Source of the DNA: Pholis gunnellus
Lineage: Eukaryota; Chordata; Actinopteri; Perciformes; Pholidae
NCBI GenBank assembly: GCA_910591455.2
Contig: OU342817.1
Location: forward strand, 8,485,915-8,549,914
Direction of reading: 5' to 3'
Length of the DNA: 64,000 bases
Under the pieces are notes generated by a model. That model searched no databases. It saw only the letters and a list, made by a program, of their open reading frames with translations, and was not told where the DNA came from. The translations under genes and the position numbers were made by a program. Within the stretch, counting starts at the first letter, position 1. Every line of letters begins with the position of its first letter. Shown piece after piece: positions 46,265 to 58,713 of the stretch.

Positions 46265-49200
46265 TATAATAGCAATTTTAACATGGACCAATGTCGACTG
46301 ACTGGAAAAATAGGCTGCGACTTGCTCAGAATTGGAAGTATATAGTGGACCAATTACCCCCTGGTGATGGCAATATACTAGTGTAGCTATAGGCTGGAGC
46401 TGTGTGGGTGTAATTGATGTTGCCTGGTGGCTGCCAGAGCGGCTGGAGGCATGTAGACCACATAGACGTTTCCTCTAATAGGCCCTGCCAGGGGTCATGG
46501 CACACACTACAGACCAAAGCACTTACAACCTGACCAGCTCCTCCAATACACACTGTAGCACATGTTTGGAGCAGGCTTGTTCCTGTGGGGACGTAAACAC
46601 ACAACAAGTCTCTTGACCCGCGGTTTACACGTGGGACAAACTCCCTTCTTAAGGTTAATAAACTTTGTATGCTCTCAGTTTTAGTATACGCTGTGTTCAA
46701 AAGTTCGGGATGGCCTGTCACAAAGGCTCGACTCGTCACAGCCAGATGGCTGAGAGGACTACTATGCATTTTTTAAATGTTGCTCATGCTTTTAGCCCGT
46801 AGTCATCTTTACAAATAAATGTTAGTTTGTATGAAGGTTTTTGCGAAAAACAATTAAACAACAATTAAAAGAGCAGCAGGAGATAGAGATCCCTCCGTGC
46901 ATCAGTTTATTAAGAATACAAGATGACACTGGTAAAATAAAGTGGAATCTTAGCACCAAATGTGTGCAGATTTAAAAAGGAACAATTCCCTGTTTCAGTG
47001 TAAAGTGCACTATAATGCAGCCTGCAATAAGCTGGAATACTAACAGGTGTGTTGCCTAACCAAAGCTATTCTTAAAACACCCCCATAGAAATGGAAGGTT
47101 GGTCCGGGGTTAGCACTATTGGACTATCAGCGGAACATACTATGGACTGTCAAATCAGAGTTTAAACCTATTCAACCTTAAACTAAGTAGACTACCCTAG
47201 CACTTAATCACAGTCATTTTTTTTTGCTCACTATTTCTCAAACCGTCATTAATTGTTTGTTCTTTTGGGCCATGCGGGGGCTGTGGGAAACTGCTGCAAA
47301 CACGACATTGACAAATAACGTTCGCAAATAGTTGCCAATATATTTGGAGTTGTGTTTCTGTCTATCTGACGAATGTCGATCCAAAATTCACCATTCTTTC
47401 AACTCCGTTTTGGTCTCCGCCAACTCCTGAGGGAATTATCTGACCCTCTATCTGCTAAACGCTCCACATTCACCAGCTAGCTGCTAACCTTATGGGTCTG
47501 CTGTTTGGCGCCGAGTAGTGCACAGTGGATCTTTATTTCCTTAATCAATTTGTTCTACTACGAGTGAATATGCAGTTATGAAATGACTGTTGCGGTACCT
47601 TTTGGATAGATGGTTTCCACTATGGTAGTTATCAAGATATAGCTGTAAGGCTACCACGGGCTCATATTTGTGCTACAAAGTTTAGAAAATTGTTCTGCAA
47701 AGATAATGATGCACTCCCTCTTTTATGAGGACATGAATTATCTAAATACGAGTCTATGATGGACTGTGCTTATGAGGAACCTAATGAGCCACAGATGATA
47801 GATATCACGTTCATTAAGAGCAAGCCCATTTGAATAACTCGTTTTTGGAGAATGATTGATTTCACTCAGAAAACCTCCACCTCAGGGTTTTATAATTAAC
47901 GCGCTATATACTGTACCGTGGGGAACATTTCATAGTTATTGGTGAAGTCTACCTCCGGAAGATAAAACGAAAAACCCAAGTAGTGCTGCGGGCAAAGGGA
48001 TCCAGTAAACCCTATTATGCTCATGGAAAACATATCCGGGGACAAGTTGGGTTTTGGCAAGATTCCCGACATACATGCTCACCAATGTGTGTGTTGCATC
48101 CGTACATGAATTTGCTCATCAATTGACGCATATAGAAGGCTTTCGGTTTGACGTTCAGCTGCCATACGTATGCCAAGTATGGTTGGAATGGAATGATATG
48201 GAATCTCAGCCAAAAGGCTACAGAGAAATGTATGGCTGTCTCTTTACCCCAGCATGATAACTAAAAGCATAAGCAAGTTTATTTTCCAGGATATTCCTTA
48301 TTTTTTGGGGGTCGTGCACAAATGTCAGCCAGTCCTGGAGGAGTAACCTGTGTTGCAGTTGCTTGAGTTTGATTTGTGAACTACATGCCACTTCTCAGAC
48401 AACCACGAGTCAGGTGAGTGTTCGACAGATAAGGCTAAGATTGCCTCATCCTAATTAGCATTATGCTGGAGGAGGAACAAGTCCTGATTCAACCTGAGGA
48501 AATATATTACAGGGCATATGAATCCCTGTGTCGTGGTAAACACTAGTGGGACACACACTCCTGCATTTGTAAAAGAAAAAAAAAAAATCAGGAACCAGAC
48601 GCTAATTCATGAAGTATCGAACAGTTCATGATTAACGCTGAGATATAATATTCCGCTTACGATGACATAAACAATGAAAAGCAGCAAACCGTCACATCGA
48701 AGATGTTGGAACGAGAGCTGAACAGTTAATTATCAAGACAGCCGCCAAATATCTGTTGATCGACTAGTTGCTTAATTGACAAATCATATTAACTCTACTT
48801 GTGACTGCGGCTGCTCTTCATTAGAAGTCACTGTGGAATCTGATTTGATCCTTTATTTGATACGATTGGATTCTGCATGCTTTACTGTAAAGTGTCACTA
48901 TGATTGATTCTCCCACCCCCATGCTCACCTATGCTCTCTCTCATCTTATAACCTAACATAAAGAGATATTCTTTGATATGGACCTTCTGTCACTGTCTAC
49001 CCACTGAATCACATTCTGTCTCCTCCTCTCTTATTCTAGTTGGTCTCAAATGTCCTTTTCATCTGTATCCTTGACTCTTTTCTTTCCAATTTGTCTGCTT
49101 CCATTCTTGGTTATTCCACCGCTGCGCTCATATGAGGTCCTCATGACGGCTCGATTGAGGCAGCTGCAGTCATACTGAGGTGTCAATAGTCGGTAGCAAC

Positions 49201-50490
49201 ACCTTTATCAGGAGAGAAAAGTTGAACGTTATGCTAATATGAAACTTAACGAGGCGATACAGACCTTTCTCTTAGCACAGCCTCTGCAGAGTGGACGTGT
49301 GGCAACTGAGTTGTGTACCACCTCCACAAACTGCTGATAGCCACAGAAGCTTCAGAAAAGGTCACACGGTTTCTACGTGTCCGTCAAGGGTTGATCAAAC
49401 AACTTGCAATGACACTGCCTCACCTACTGCAGTGTGAGCATGATATGACGTGACATTTCAGTGGATTTGTCCTACAGAATACACAACCTTTACATGAGGA
49501 GGTTTACATCATATATTGCCTTCCCGGGTGCAATTTCATAGAAACCCCCGTTGTGCACTATTAAATTATCACATCTGAATTTCATTTCCTCCCTGGCTGT
49601 TATTTTTTGACATTTCTGTCACACATGTGATTGTTCTTTTTCCATTACAGCCTTCAGCAAGCTACTCCAGACAAGAGAAAAAAAGTTGAAAACGCTAAAA
49701 TATAAATGTTATTTTGTTGACACATGAACCTTTCTATGAAAGTGGCGCCTTAAAAAAAAGCCCAATGTCATACTGTGACCACATTGCCACGTGTTGATTG
49801 TGGCGAGGAGAGTATGTGTTGTAGTCAAGCCCTCCTGCATTCTGAACCAGTGTACTGTTCCTCATTAACATTTACTGTGGTGGTGACCCTGCCATTCATT
49901 TACAGACAACTGCTTCCCGACAATGTTGTTGTTTTTTTTCCCACCTTCCTCTCAAAGGAGAGCAGAACTATTCTCTCCAGAATGTTAATGTCTTGTAAAT
50001 CTAGAAATGAGGCTGAGTTGAGAGGGTGCAAACTACTTTCTCTTCTTTTGGTGAGCATTATTAAAAAATTCAATTAGGGTGCTGAACCACGGATGAAAAT
50101 ACAAGGCCTTCAGTATCGGTGTGCTTCTTTTCTTCTTCGAGCACAAAGCCGTTTTCTCTCAGCTAAAAAAGGGAGACATTTGCCAGGTTTGTACTTGGCA
50201 GAAGATCCAGGCGACACAAAAAGGGAATCGATTCTCAGTCGTCTGCAGGGTGAATTCAGAATCAATGTCTGTTCTGGGGCAGCCGCAACAATGGGAAAGG
50301 TGCATATATCAATAAAGATGTCTGCTGGTGGATTCCTGTGGATCCAGTAATCATCAAATGTGTTTGGGTTTTCTTAGTGTGTGTGCAAAATGACTTGAAA
50401 TCAATCATTGCTGAGATTGCATAAACACGGAACATTATTTATTCAATTTGTTCAGGGATTCTAGCCAGAAAGCTATCCATGAAGGCATGA
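46265..50490. other. Non-coding interval
   Basis: No gene is supportable. A 147-codon minus-strand frame (46769-46326) just beyond the hAT element has ordinary composition and no recognisable domain, and its length is within chance expectation for this window. A10 and A12 runs occur near 48571-48590. Bases 48738-48790 may carry a small fragment of the same dispersed repeat seen at 15.1 kb. Confidence 0.5.
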
Positions 50491-51086
50491 ACCTTTACTG
50501 TACTGTATTTAAGTACATGTTTTAGCTGTACTTGAATCGAGTATTTCCATTTGATGCAGCGTTGTATTTGAACCACATTTCAGAGAAAATGATTGTACTC
50601 CACTACATTTATCTGGCATCTACAGCTACTTGTTCTTTGTACGATTGTACATACAAAACATATTATTGGCTTAAAAAAACGATGCGGTGCTCCAGGTTGA
50701 ACTACACAACAGTATGGAGTGTAGCTAGCATTAACTCAACAGTGCAAAATCTGCTCACACGGTAATGCATCAGTAATAACAATCCAATAATATAATAATG
50801 ATACAGCGCTGAGAGGAGATGCTCTGCTCCATAATGAGCACTTTCACCATTTGAACGCTCTAAATGTGAAGCAGCAGCAGTAGAAAAAATGTTTGGTTTG
50901 CATTAGTGGTAACTCGACATGGTACGGTGAGATTGAACAGTAAAAAACAGAGGCTAACATAAAAACCTATTATACTGGTTTATAAACATGCATCATTTCC
51001 TGCACATCAGTACATGTTTTTAATGCAGGACTTTTACATGCAATGGGGAATGTTTTAAGTGTGGTATTGCTACTTTTACTTTAAGC
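50491..51086 (+). repeat. Dispersed percomorph repeat, about 600 bp copy
   Basis: The succession GTACTGTATTTAAGTACATG, ACTTGAATCGAGTATTTCCATTT, 'acatttcagagaaa', 'gtactccactacatttatctg', 'aactacacaacagta', 'aatgcatcagtaataa', 'ccaataatataataatg', 'atgcaggacttttac' and 'ggtattgctacttttactttaag' follows, in order, a very common percomorph repeat I know from memory (built around TACTTTTACTTGAGTA and CTCCACTACATTTATCTGA). The copy is nearly full length but diverged, with no coding capacity. The superfamily is not certain to me. The frame 50532-50765 is only this repeat translated. Confidence 0.75.
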
Positions 51087-51821
51087 ACACGATGTCAACC
51101 ATTGGTCTCCCACCATTGCATGCGGCTTCCTCACCGTCAAGGACAACGCGATGAACCTCAGCCTTTTGCCGACTCCCGGAGCCATCGCACCTCTTGCTCC
51201 GCTGTTCTGCTCGGACGCACAGTGACGAACACGACAAGTTCAGCCGATCGATCAGAAGTTGTACCGTCGCCGAGCAGCAGATCAATGCAGAGCACCGCCA
51301 TGCTTGTTTCACAGGCATGCCAAGGAGAGCAGACCTCCCCTCGGCATCGGAGTCGGCATTTCGTCGCCGCTGTAACTTTGCGATGCGACACACATTATTA
51401 CCATCAAGCAGAGTGATGCATTCATGCTGCCATTATTACCTTTGGGAGCAGAAATATAAATTACAGTTGCGCAGCATGAAAAACATGAAGCATGTCATTT
51501 GTCCACAAAGGATTTTGAACTAATGTTTATGGCACCAATAAAGGCCAGAGTCATCCAATTGCCAGGCTGCCTGTGCTATATATTTTTCTCCTGTTAGGTA
51601 CAGTGCAGAGCTTTTTTTCTGCTCGTGCAGCAGCTGACCGGGAGGCATCCTGCGGCAGCTGTATCAGATTGAGTCGAAACAAGGGTTTGGTGCCGGTTGG
51701 CTCAAACAAGATAGCATCTCTCTCTTTTTTCCTCTCGGTCTCTTGCCATAGGCCAGCCTCCTCCTGTTTCCTTTGCTTCCTAAACCAAATCTCCCTCCTG
51801 GGGGACGTCGGCAGGCAGCCT
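51087..51821. other. Non-coding interval with CpG-moderate segment
   Basis: Bases 51110-51390 are CpG-moderate and open in several frames on both strands (for example 51393-51076 minus and 51194-51523 plus). None resembles a known protein and no splice site stands out. A chance effect of GC content is the simplest reading. Confidence 0.4.
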
Positions 51822-51834
51822 GTTGCTGGGTAAC
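51822..51834. promoter_or_regulatory. RFX-type X-box motif
   Basis: GTTGCTGGGTAAC differs at one position from the X-box-like site at 30296-30308. It lies in GC-rich sequence downstream of CGTCGGCAGGCAGCC. No gene is apparent nearby. Confidence 0.33.
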
Positions 51835-52092
51835 CAGAGAGGATTGTGGGTCAGAGAAATTATCAGTTGAATACCAACAACAGCTCCTCAGCCTTCAGCG
51901 CGGATAATGATATCAAACCTAAATATTGATCAAATATAAGCTTCACCTCACTGACCGTGATGGCCACACATGGTAATGTTATTCCCTGACTCTCTCACCT
52001 CATTAGTCTGCTACCTACACAGGTTCATTTCATTTAAAGTCAACCTCACCTAAACAGTTAATATCACATCTTTTAACCTTACGTGTTTAGAT

Positions 52093-52200
52093 CAGGAGGC
52101 GGCAACCTTTTCTATAATGTGCTATTCTAAAAATGTCTTGTCGTTTGGCATTTAAGCAATAGCGCGCCCAAGATTCCCCACCCCGGGTTTAGTCGAGGAG
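52093..52200 (+). mobile_element. hAT-type transposon end fragment
   Basis: CAGGAGGCGGCAACCTTTTC (52093 on) followed by 'gtgctattctaaaaatgtcttgtcg', 'ttggcatttaagcaatagcg' and 'ccaccccgggtttagtcgag' resembles the end of a fish hAT family that begins CAGGGGTCGGCAACC (two mismatches in the first 15 bases). No matching right end is visible in the next several hundred bases, so this is a solo end. The family match rests on memory of similar sequence. Confidence 0.4.
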
Positions 52201-55200
52201 CACATGTTGTACCACTGTCGGGTTACACAGGCACACTGTTTGTTGTTTTGATCATTAGTTTCTTTGCCGTGGTTGTTTTTGGGAGGTCTCTTCCTGGTGG
52301 AGATAAAGGCATAGCTGAGGGCTGAGGACTCTCCTCAAGTCAGCTCATTGGGCCGAACCATGTCCTGCCATATCATGGGGGGGGGGATTTGGACTTAGGT
52401 AGTTCTGCTTAGTATTTAGTGGTTGTGTCCACCTTGGTTACCCTTATGTGTAAGTTGGTTTGGCTAAGTCACAATATATGTAATAATAACAACAATAACA
52501 ATAATACATAATAAATACGTATTATTTTATTTATTACCTTAGAAAGCTACCGTTACAAATGGCTTCACAAACATGGGCAACAATCAACTACAAGATCACC
52601 GTCAACAAATACAAATACAACTGCCGGGTCCCCCTTATGTCCTCGCGTGTGTCACAGGGCCTCATGCTGGAAGCTAAATAAAAACTAATTTACTCTTCAT
52701 TTTGTTTGTAGCCACGATGTGTTCTTATTTTGTTGGTACACATTGATTTCTGGGATTCTCTACGGTAAGAAGCTTTCACGGGTGGTAGAGAACACTCCGA
52801 CCAAGATAAGAAAGAAACATCTTGTTTTCACAGTCCACAAATCCCAACGGCCACAATTTGAACAAGAATGATATTAAAGATGAATGGCTTACATACTGCT
52901 CTTCGATGCTTTTTGATTTAAAAAAAAGGTGTTTAAAGGGTTATTTTACCGTTGTGCGGTGATTACTACTGCTATTAGCTCATTGTAAAACAACTCTAAT
53001 GCATGTTTGGTGAATACAAGTCCAATATATTACACACAACTACTTGGTGTTGAGAAATGACTCAATGAATCACAAATGAGACTAAAACCACATAAGATTA
53101 TCTCCGGTCATTTTCTGAGATTCAAATATTTCCAGAGAGGATGTGCTGTTATGAGGTGTATAAAACTGCAGCCCACAACAGCAGTGAACCAGTTTCCAAT
53201 CAGCTCTATCCCACTGAGACATGAAGCAAACTGTTCAACACATCGCTATTCCAGAGTGTGAGATTAAAATAAGAATGGCTTTAAATGGATTTGGATAAAA
53301 TATAATACTGAGGCAGTGAGTATAATAATACCGGGTGATAATACCAGTGAGTATATTAATTATGCCTGAAGGCAATCCATTATTGATGATGCATTGCTAG
53401 TGGTCGGGTCAGTACTAGCTGAATAGTTCTGGCATTCGCAATGCACATCTACAATTATAGGGCGGTATTGAAATTGACAGATAAAAGAAGAGAGAATATA
53501 TATATACTCTCCTTTCATAAAACACTTTTCACAGCTCTGACAGAATAGATTCCTGTAGCTTCTCACTGTTCATTGGACTATGTAATGCACGTTGTACTTT
53601 TTGTTTGTACTGATTGACATAATACACTGGTAATGCAACACTAGGGGTTCAACCATTTAGGTACATCCTGAGGGCTGCAAGTGTCGGTACAATCGGCGCT
53701 TCACCGATGACTTTGTTCACTGTGTGACTTATTAAGCTGAACTTTCACTGTGAAATGTAAAACATTAGGTAAACAACCGCACCGCTCGTCCAATCACTGC
53801 CTGGAACTATAACCTGATATCCCCTGGAGTACGCCCCAGTCGGGCCAACAAAACCCTGGAGTAAACAAGAACTAGCGCCAGCAACTTTGCAAGCAACAAG
53901 AGCAACGAAGCAAATTAGCACAGAGCTGCTAGGTGAACAAAAGGAGCGGCCGGTTTCCTTTGACCTGCATCATCGGAACACAGCAACGACTCCATCATTC
54001 GACAATCGGAAACACAACTTTTTCCCAGCCTGGCTAACCCTCAACAGGCCATATCGCCAGCTAACAACACCAAGACACCTATCTCCCTTCATGGACTGGT
54101 AGCGTTGACTGGGCATAGCGTAGGACTGCTTCACTTTTGTCAGTGTACGTATATTGATTTGGTTTAACGTCATTCTCTGAGCTTCATCGTTCTCTTTGTA
54201 GTCAGGTAGTGAGCTTCACCAAACCGCTAAGTTAAAGCTGGTTATGCTTCACACAGAAGTCTTGTCAAATTGGTTCACCAAAACATACCAATACCAGGAA
54301 AATGATGTCATGCTTAGCGCTAGGCGATGTTAAGATTCACACATGCATTCAAGGTAATGTTATGTCTTGCTGTACACTACTATTCTCAAGACTACCTAAA
54401 CCCAATGCATTGCTCAGCCAGTGTTGAATGGCATGCAGACACCAACAGCTTGTTGCTGGAGTCAACGGAAGGTGAATCATCTGCTGATCCACTTCAGGAT
54501 TCTCATCAGGCGCCTTAACTTAGTGATCCAGTCCAGGGAGCCAGGGTCAGCCACGCGTAAACGGCCTGAAACACGTGACCGCAGTCATTTGAATGGAAAT
54601 CGCCCCGGCTCGGCAGAATGCCACCGCACCCAACACCCAGGTTTTAGAAAGCATTGGGCTATTTGCCACACGAGACCCACTTTGCTTTCTCTCTATTCTA
54701 ACGGTGCTTTAGTTGGGCACATTTGGGTCAACCGTTTAAACGCTTTCACCAAGTTGAATGAGTGTATCAACAAAGACCTTCTGTGTCTTTCTGCACCCAA
54801 ATCAGGAAAAGAGGCTGATAGAACCTCTTGAAATCGAGGCAATTTTTATATTGGGACATGCTGCTGCAGTCATCGTAAATGACGACAGTGTTGGTCGGGT
54901 CCTCTGGAGGATATCTGATGATTCGTGCTTTGGATTCTCTTTTGTACGATGTTGTTAGTGAGGAGAAAAAAAGATGGTGGTTTATATTCCCCTGTGCAAA
55001 CACCAAGATTAATGAGGCCAACCCGAGTGTTTTTATTGGGACCAGACCACAAACCACCAGGACTCTGAACTCCTACCCACTAATTACGTTGTCAATGTGT
55101 GCACACATGCATCTGTGTGAATGTGCATTCCTGAGCAAGTCTACGTGTGTGTGCGTGAGCACGCTTGTACGTGCACAGGGCTACATGGACAAGTATGTGT

Positions 55201-55378
55201 TAGCAGGAGAAGGAGAGTGAGCAAGAGAGAGAGAGACTATGATAATAGTTGTCTGAGTCAATGAGTTACTCACCAGAGTTACTAAAAGCCTAACAGCGAT
55301 AGCGTGGGAGGCTCTACTCGTGTGTGTTTGGTATGTACAGTATGTACAGATGGGGCTGTAGATGTGGTATGTCTATTA
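52201..55378. other. Non-coding interval
   Basis: A G10 run lies near 52377 and AAT-rich sequence near 52480-52530. Frames at 53887-54102 and 54421-54831 (136 codons, plus strand) have no family resemblance. Bases 55080-55240 are TG-rich and degenerate. No gene is supportable. Confidence 0.5.
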
Positions 55379-55402
55379 TGTGTGTGTGTGTGTGTGTGTG
55401 TG
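55379..55402. repeat. (TG)12 microsatellite
   Basis: A perfect TG array. Confidence 0.95.
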
Positions 55403-57421
55403 CTGTTACCGTGGAGGGGGTTGAGAAGGGGCCACTGCTTGGTGAAGCTGAAAGAGGAGAGATGACATGCTGTCAGTCTGAGTTGACGGTCACTGCTCAA
55501 TGCTTTAGCGCCTTGTGACACTTCCTATTGAGACCAGGGAGAGCGCGGAGCGCCTCCAGCATGCCGAGGGATCCCGCCTTTTAATTGAGCCTTTACCCAA
55601 GATTCATTTCAGTCTGCACCTAGGGCTTCACTGGGAGCGGACAAAACCATGAGAGTGACAAAGCTGGGCCTCACATTGTTCGCGCTTAGAGGCTGATGAA
55701 ACCTAGACCTACATAAAAATGTTAACCTTTAGAGACATTATTCCCGTTTCACAGGCATTGAAACCTCACTAATCTGAACCTCTAACACATGAAAGTCGTC
55801 ATTGTATAATGAGAAGACCCCCATTTTACTGCAGTAAGACCTCCATTAACCAATATGGCTTTGTGGTTAGACTTGGATCGCTCGAGTCGGGAGATATTCG
55901 TGATAAAAGACATAAGAGAATGAGATGACCTTGTGTAAGATATCTGAACGCTGTAATATGATATGAAGATATGAAAGACAGAATGTATCTGTCCTCCTGT
56001 GTAAGTGCTGAAACCATTCTTTAATAACAGAAAATGTATATAAAACAATTTGATAATCATTTTAGGTAATTTGGGAACACTTTATTTTACAGGTCTGTAA
56101 TTTCCAAATAACTTCATAAAAATCAACAAAAGAGTTTCCTGGAAATAATAGTATGTCATTTGCTACAGACTACGGGGGAAACATAAACAGTGTTCGATTA
56201 GTACATTTTTAATTCATTCATTCCCATTAATTACCAACTCTTCTTGAATCCAACACAGCAGGTCAACTGAACACACGGAAATGTGAAATTTGTCTACAGG
56301 CATATAAACAGTTTCCCTATAATTAGCTCCAAATTACATCGTTCAGCCTTCAAGGGTGTTATTAGGACCTGTAGAATAAAGCCCTACCGGTAATTTATCA
56401 AACAAAACAATACCGAACATCTGCGGGTTCCACCTTCCTCATATTTCCACCAAATATGAGGATTTGTTGCTTTTCTATGTTTTGTATGTAGATTGAATAT
56501 CTTGTGATTTTGGAGCATTTGGCGCACAAAAGAAACAATTTGAGGATTTGCCACATTGAGCTCTGTGTAACAGATTGAGATCTAAGTTATAAGACAATAA
56601 GACAATCTCATTGTAATTATTACCTGAACCATACTGTACACTGATTAACATTCCATAAAGGCGACGCCACATTAACCTATGATCCGTTTCACAAATGCAA
56701 GCCCATGGAAACCCCTTACAGACCGCGAGCAGGAATGGGTTGATGACGCATGGTTTTGCCCCTCGTGTTCTTACGCAACATCACTTCAGAAAGAGAACCG
56801 GATTTCTCTGTGACTTAAGCTCTAAAGCCCCCGTTCTGACAGCGGAGACGAGAAACCACAGAGAGTCCTAGCAGGCTTCATTAGCACCAGCTGGAAAGGA
56901 AGGGCCTCACCTGCTGTGACAGATCTTCTCAGACCTCTCACAGCAAACAATGCGCTTCATTATTCTCCTCCTACGGCGCCTCCGCCGGTCCAGTGTGACG
57001 ACTTGCTGCTCGAGGAGAAGATGACACACAGCGCTAAATTGGCTTTATTTGCACATAAGTAGAAAGATCCAACGGGGTACCGAGATGTGCAAACTCAATT
57101 ATTTCGGTTGTACGTCAACCTTTTTATTTAAAAAACATGTAATTATATTATCTTGGAATGAAAAAGAGAGAAAGTTAACGAGCATGTAGGAGAGCACTGG
57201 AATAGCACATAGTGACTTGTTTTACTGGGAGACAAAATAGAGTAAACATGTCATTCTGAAAATACTTAATTTAAAAAAATGTGTAGTTTTATAGATACAG
57301 TATTATGAACAAGCATTGGTGTCATTCCCCTCAAAATGAGGGAAAATCAGATCACCTGCACCTGAGCTGTTGCCAACGGCACATGGACAAAAAAATAGAG
57401 TATGGACAGAATGAATCAAGT
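55403..57421. other. Non-coding interval
   Basis: No gene or transposon is recognised. A modest CpG rise lies near 56970-57010 without a supportable exon. Confidence 0.5.
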
Positions 57422-57443
57422 CCCCCCCCCCCCCCCCCCCCCC
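57422..57443. repeat. C22 homopolymer
   Basis: An uninterrupted run of 22 C on the plus strand. The poly-Gly run in the minus-strand frame 57645-57352 is its translation. Confidence 0.97.
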
Positions 57444-58094
57444 TCGTCCTCTCTTCAGGTGGTCGCACTTGTTGAGCAGGGTTTTTTAAGACTGGACCAA
57501 AACAGATAAATCGCTCTTTAAAATGGCCGGGGCTTTTTTTCCAGTGTATGGACAGGAGCAATTTCCCTGGTGACAGACAGCTCAATAGTGATCCCTGTCT
57601 CTGTGGCGCAGTGTGTGTTCTGACTCCCCGCCTGTTAATAAGCAAAGCTCCCAGAAGGCACAGCTGGCTTCTCTGTTTGCCTTGTTACCAAGGTCTGTCC
57701 TATCAACAGTAAATTTAATGGAGCGGCCAGGATGCAAAATGCATACCACGGGGGTTTTCAATGTATGAACTGTGTACTGTACACATATACTATATACAAT
57801 TACTACCCGGAAAATATAAATATACACGAAATAAATGCTATGATAGCCATGGGAAGCTGTTCTTAAGTACAGCAGTGCTTTGAGCTGAATGCTAATATGT
57901 TTTCCACATTCACCGTGTTAGCTTAGCATTTTGATCTCCTAGCATTTGCAACATGGGATGTCAGTTTTGCAGGTATGACAGTATGGACATTTTAGAGCCA
58001 CGCTAGTACTAACTATTGTACTGCAGAGGGTCTTTGAGAGAGATGTATTATGTGCATTACTCAATAATCCACTTAAGACAAAGATACCGACTTC
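57444..58094. other. Non-coding interval
   Basis: AT-richer sequence with short open frames only. Nothing is recognised. Confidence 0.5.
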
Positions 58095-58118
58095 TATATA
58101 CATATATATATGTATATA
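58095..58118. repeat. 24-bp perfect palindrome (TATATACATATA and its complement)
   Basis: The 12-base half TATATACATATA is followed directly by its exact reverse complement with no spacer, within an alternating purine-pyrimidine AT stretch. It could extrude as a cruciform. Confidence 0.9.
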
Positions 58119-58414
58119 TAAACAATCCAAATATACTTCTTTCCCCGAAAAATAAATCAAAATGTTCTTTAACCTGCACTCATGCCTTTCTTCTGCCTTA
58201 GTAGACGCGGTCTTCTCTATCTGGAAAGACGGTAAAAGTGACAATAATGGATCTCTATGCAACTATTACAACAGACCCATGGTCTACCATATGCACATTT
58301 CCAGAGGTGCCTCCAGAACGGGGATTTTATTTACGACCACACTACTCACAAATGCCCCAAACATGACGTACTGGACAGCATTCTTCGTCATGTACCCGGC
58401 CCCCGAGGGGTAAG

Positions 58415-58713
58415 TCTCTTTCTCTTCTTTAAATTCCTTTAGGACTCCTATATTTGACTGTAAATCCAAGCCCTTTGATAAAGCTACCGCACTAGATCCT
58501 CTACCAGCTATCTTTGGATCAGTGGTAGTTAATCCTTTCATTTATTAATATGAGGGGCAAGCCATTTCCCTCTGTACACTGTTGGCCAAACGCCTTGTCC
58601 TCCAGCAGTGGCAGCCAGAGGATGGACCTCTATTGCAGCAGTGGCTCGGGGATCTGGGGAGTGTGCTTCAATATGGAGAGACTACAACAGAGACGACATC
58701 TTCCGTTACTTGA
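58415..58713 (+). pseudogene. LINE fragment, L1/Tx1-like ORF2 C-terminal end
   Basis: One plus-strand frame contains, in the expected order, FDKATALDPLPAIFGSV (58480-58530), a single in-frame TAA near 58546, then SLCTLLAKRLVLQQWQP (58567-58617), GPLLQQWLGDLGSVLQYGE and a stop at 58711-58713. In fish L1/Tx1-type LINEs the region after the reverse transcriptase reads roughly 'LDPL.A.FG', then 'LLA(K/R)RL(I/V)L..W', then 'W......L'. The match is short and from memory but consistent in frame and spacing. The same frame is open further upstream (58162-58410) but with no recognisable similarity. The premature stops show it is dead. Confidence 0.5.

Noticed and set aside
46326..46769. 147-codon minus-strand open frame beside the hAT element
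   Set aside because: Ordinary composition but no recognisable domain. With about 128,000 codons in six frames, several frames of this length are expected by chance. It lies outside the hAT terminal repeats.
51076..51416. GC-rich block open on both strands, considered as an exon
   Set aside because: No recognisable peptide, no promoter-like CpG density comparable with the 20-kb island, and no strong donor or acceptor.
54421..54831. 136-codon plus-strand frame
   Set aside because: Mixed peptide with no motif; overlapping opposite-strand frames are similarly open.
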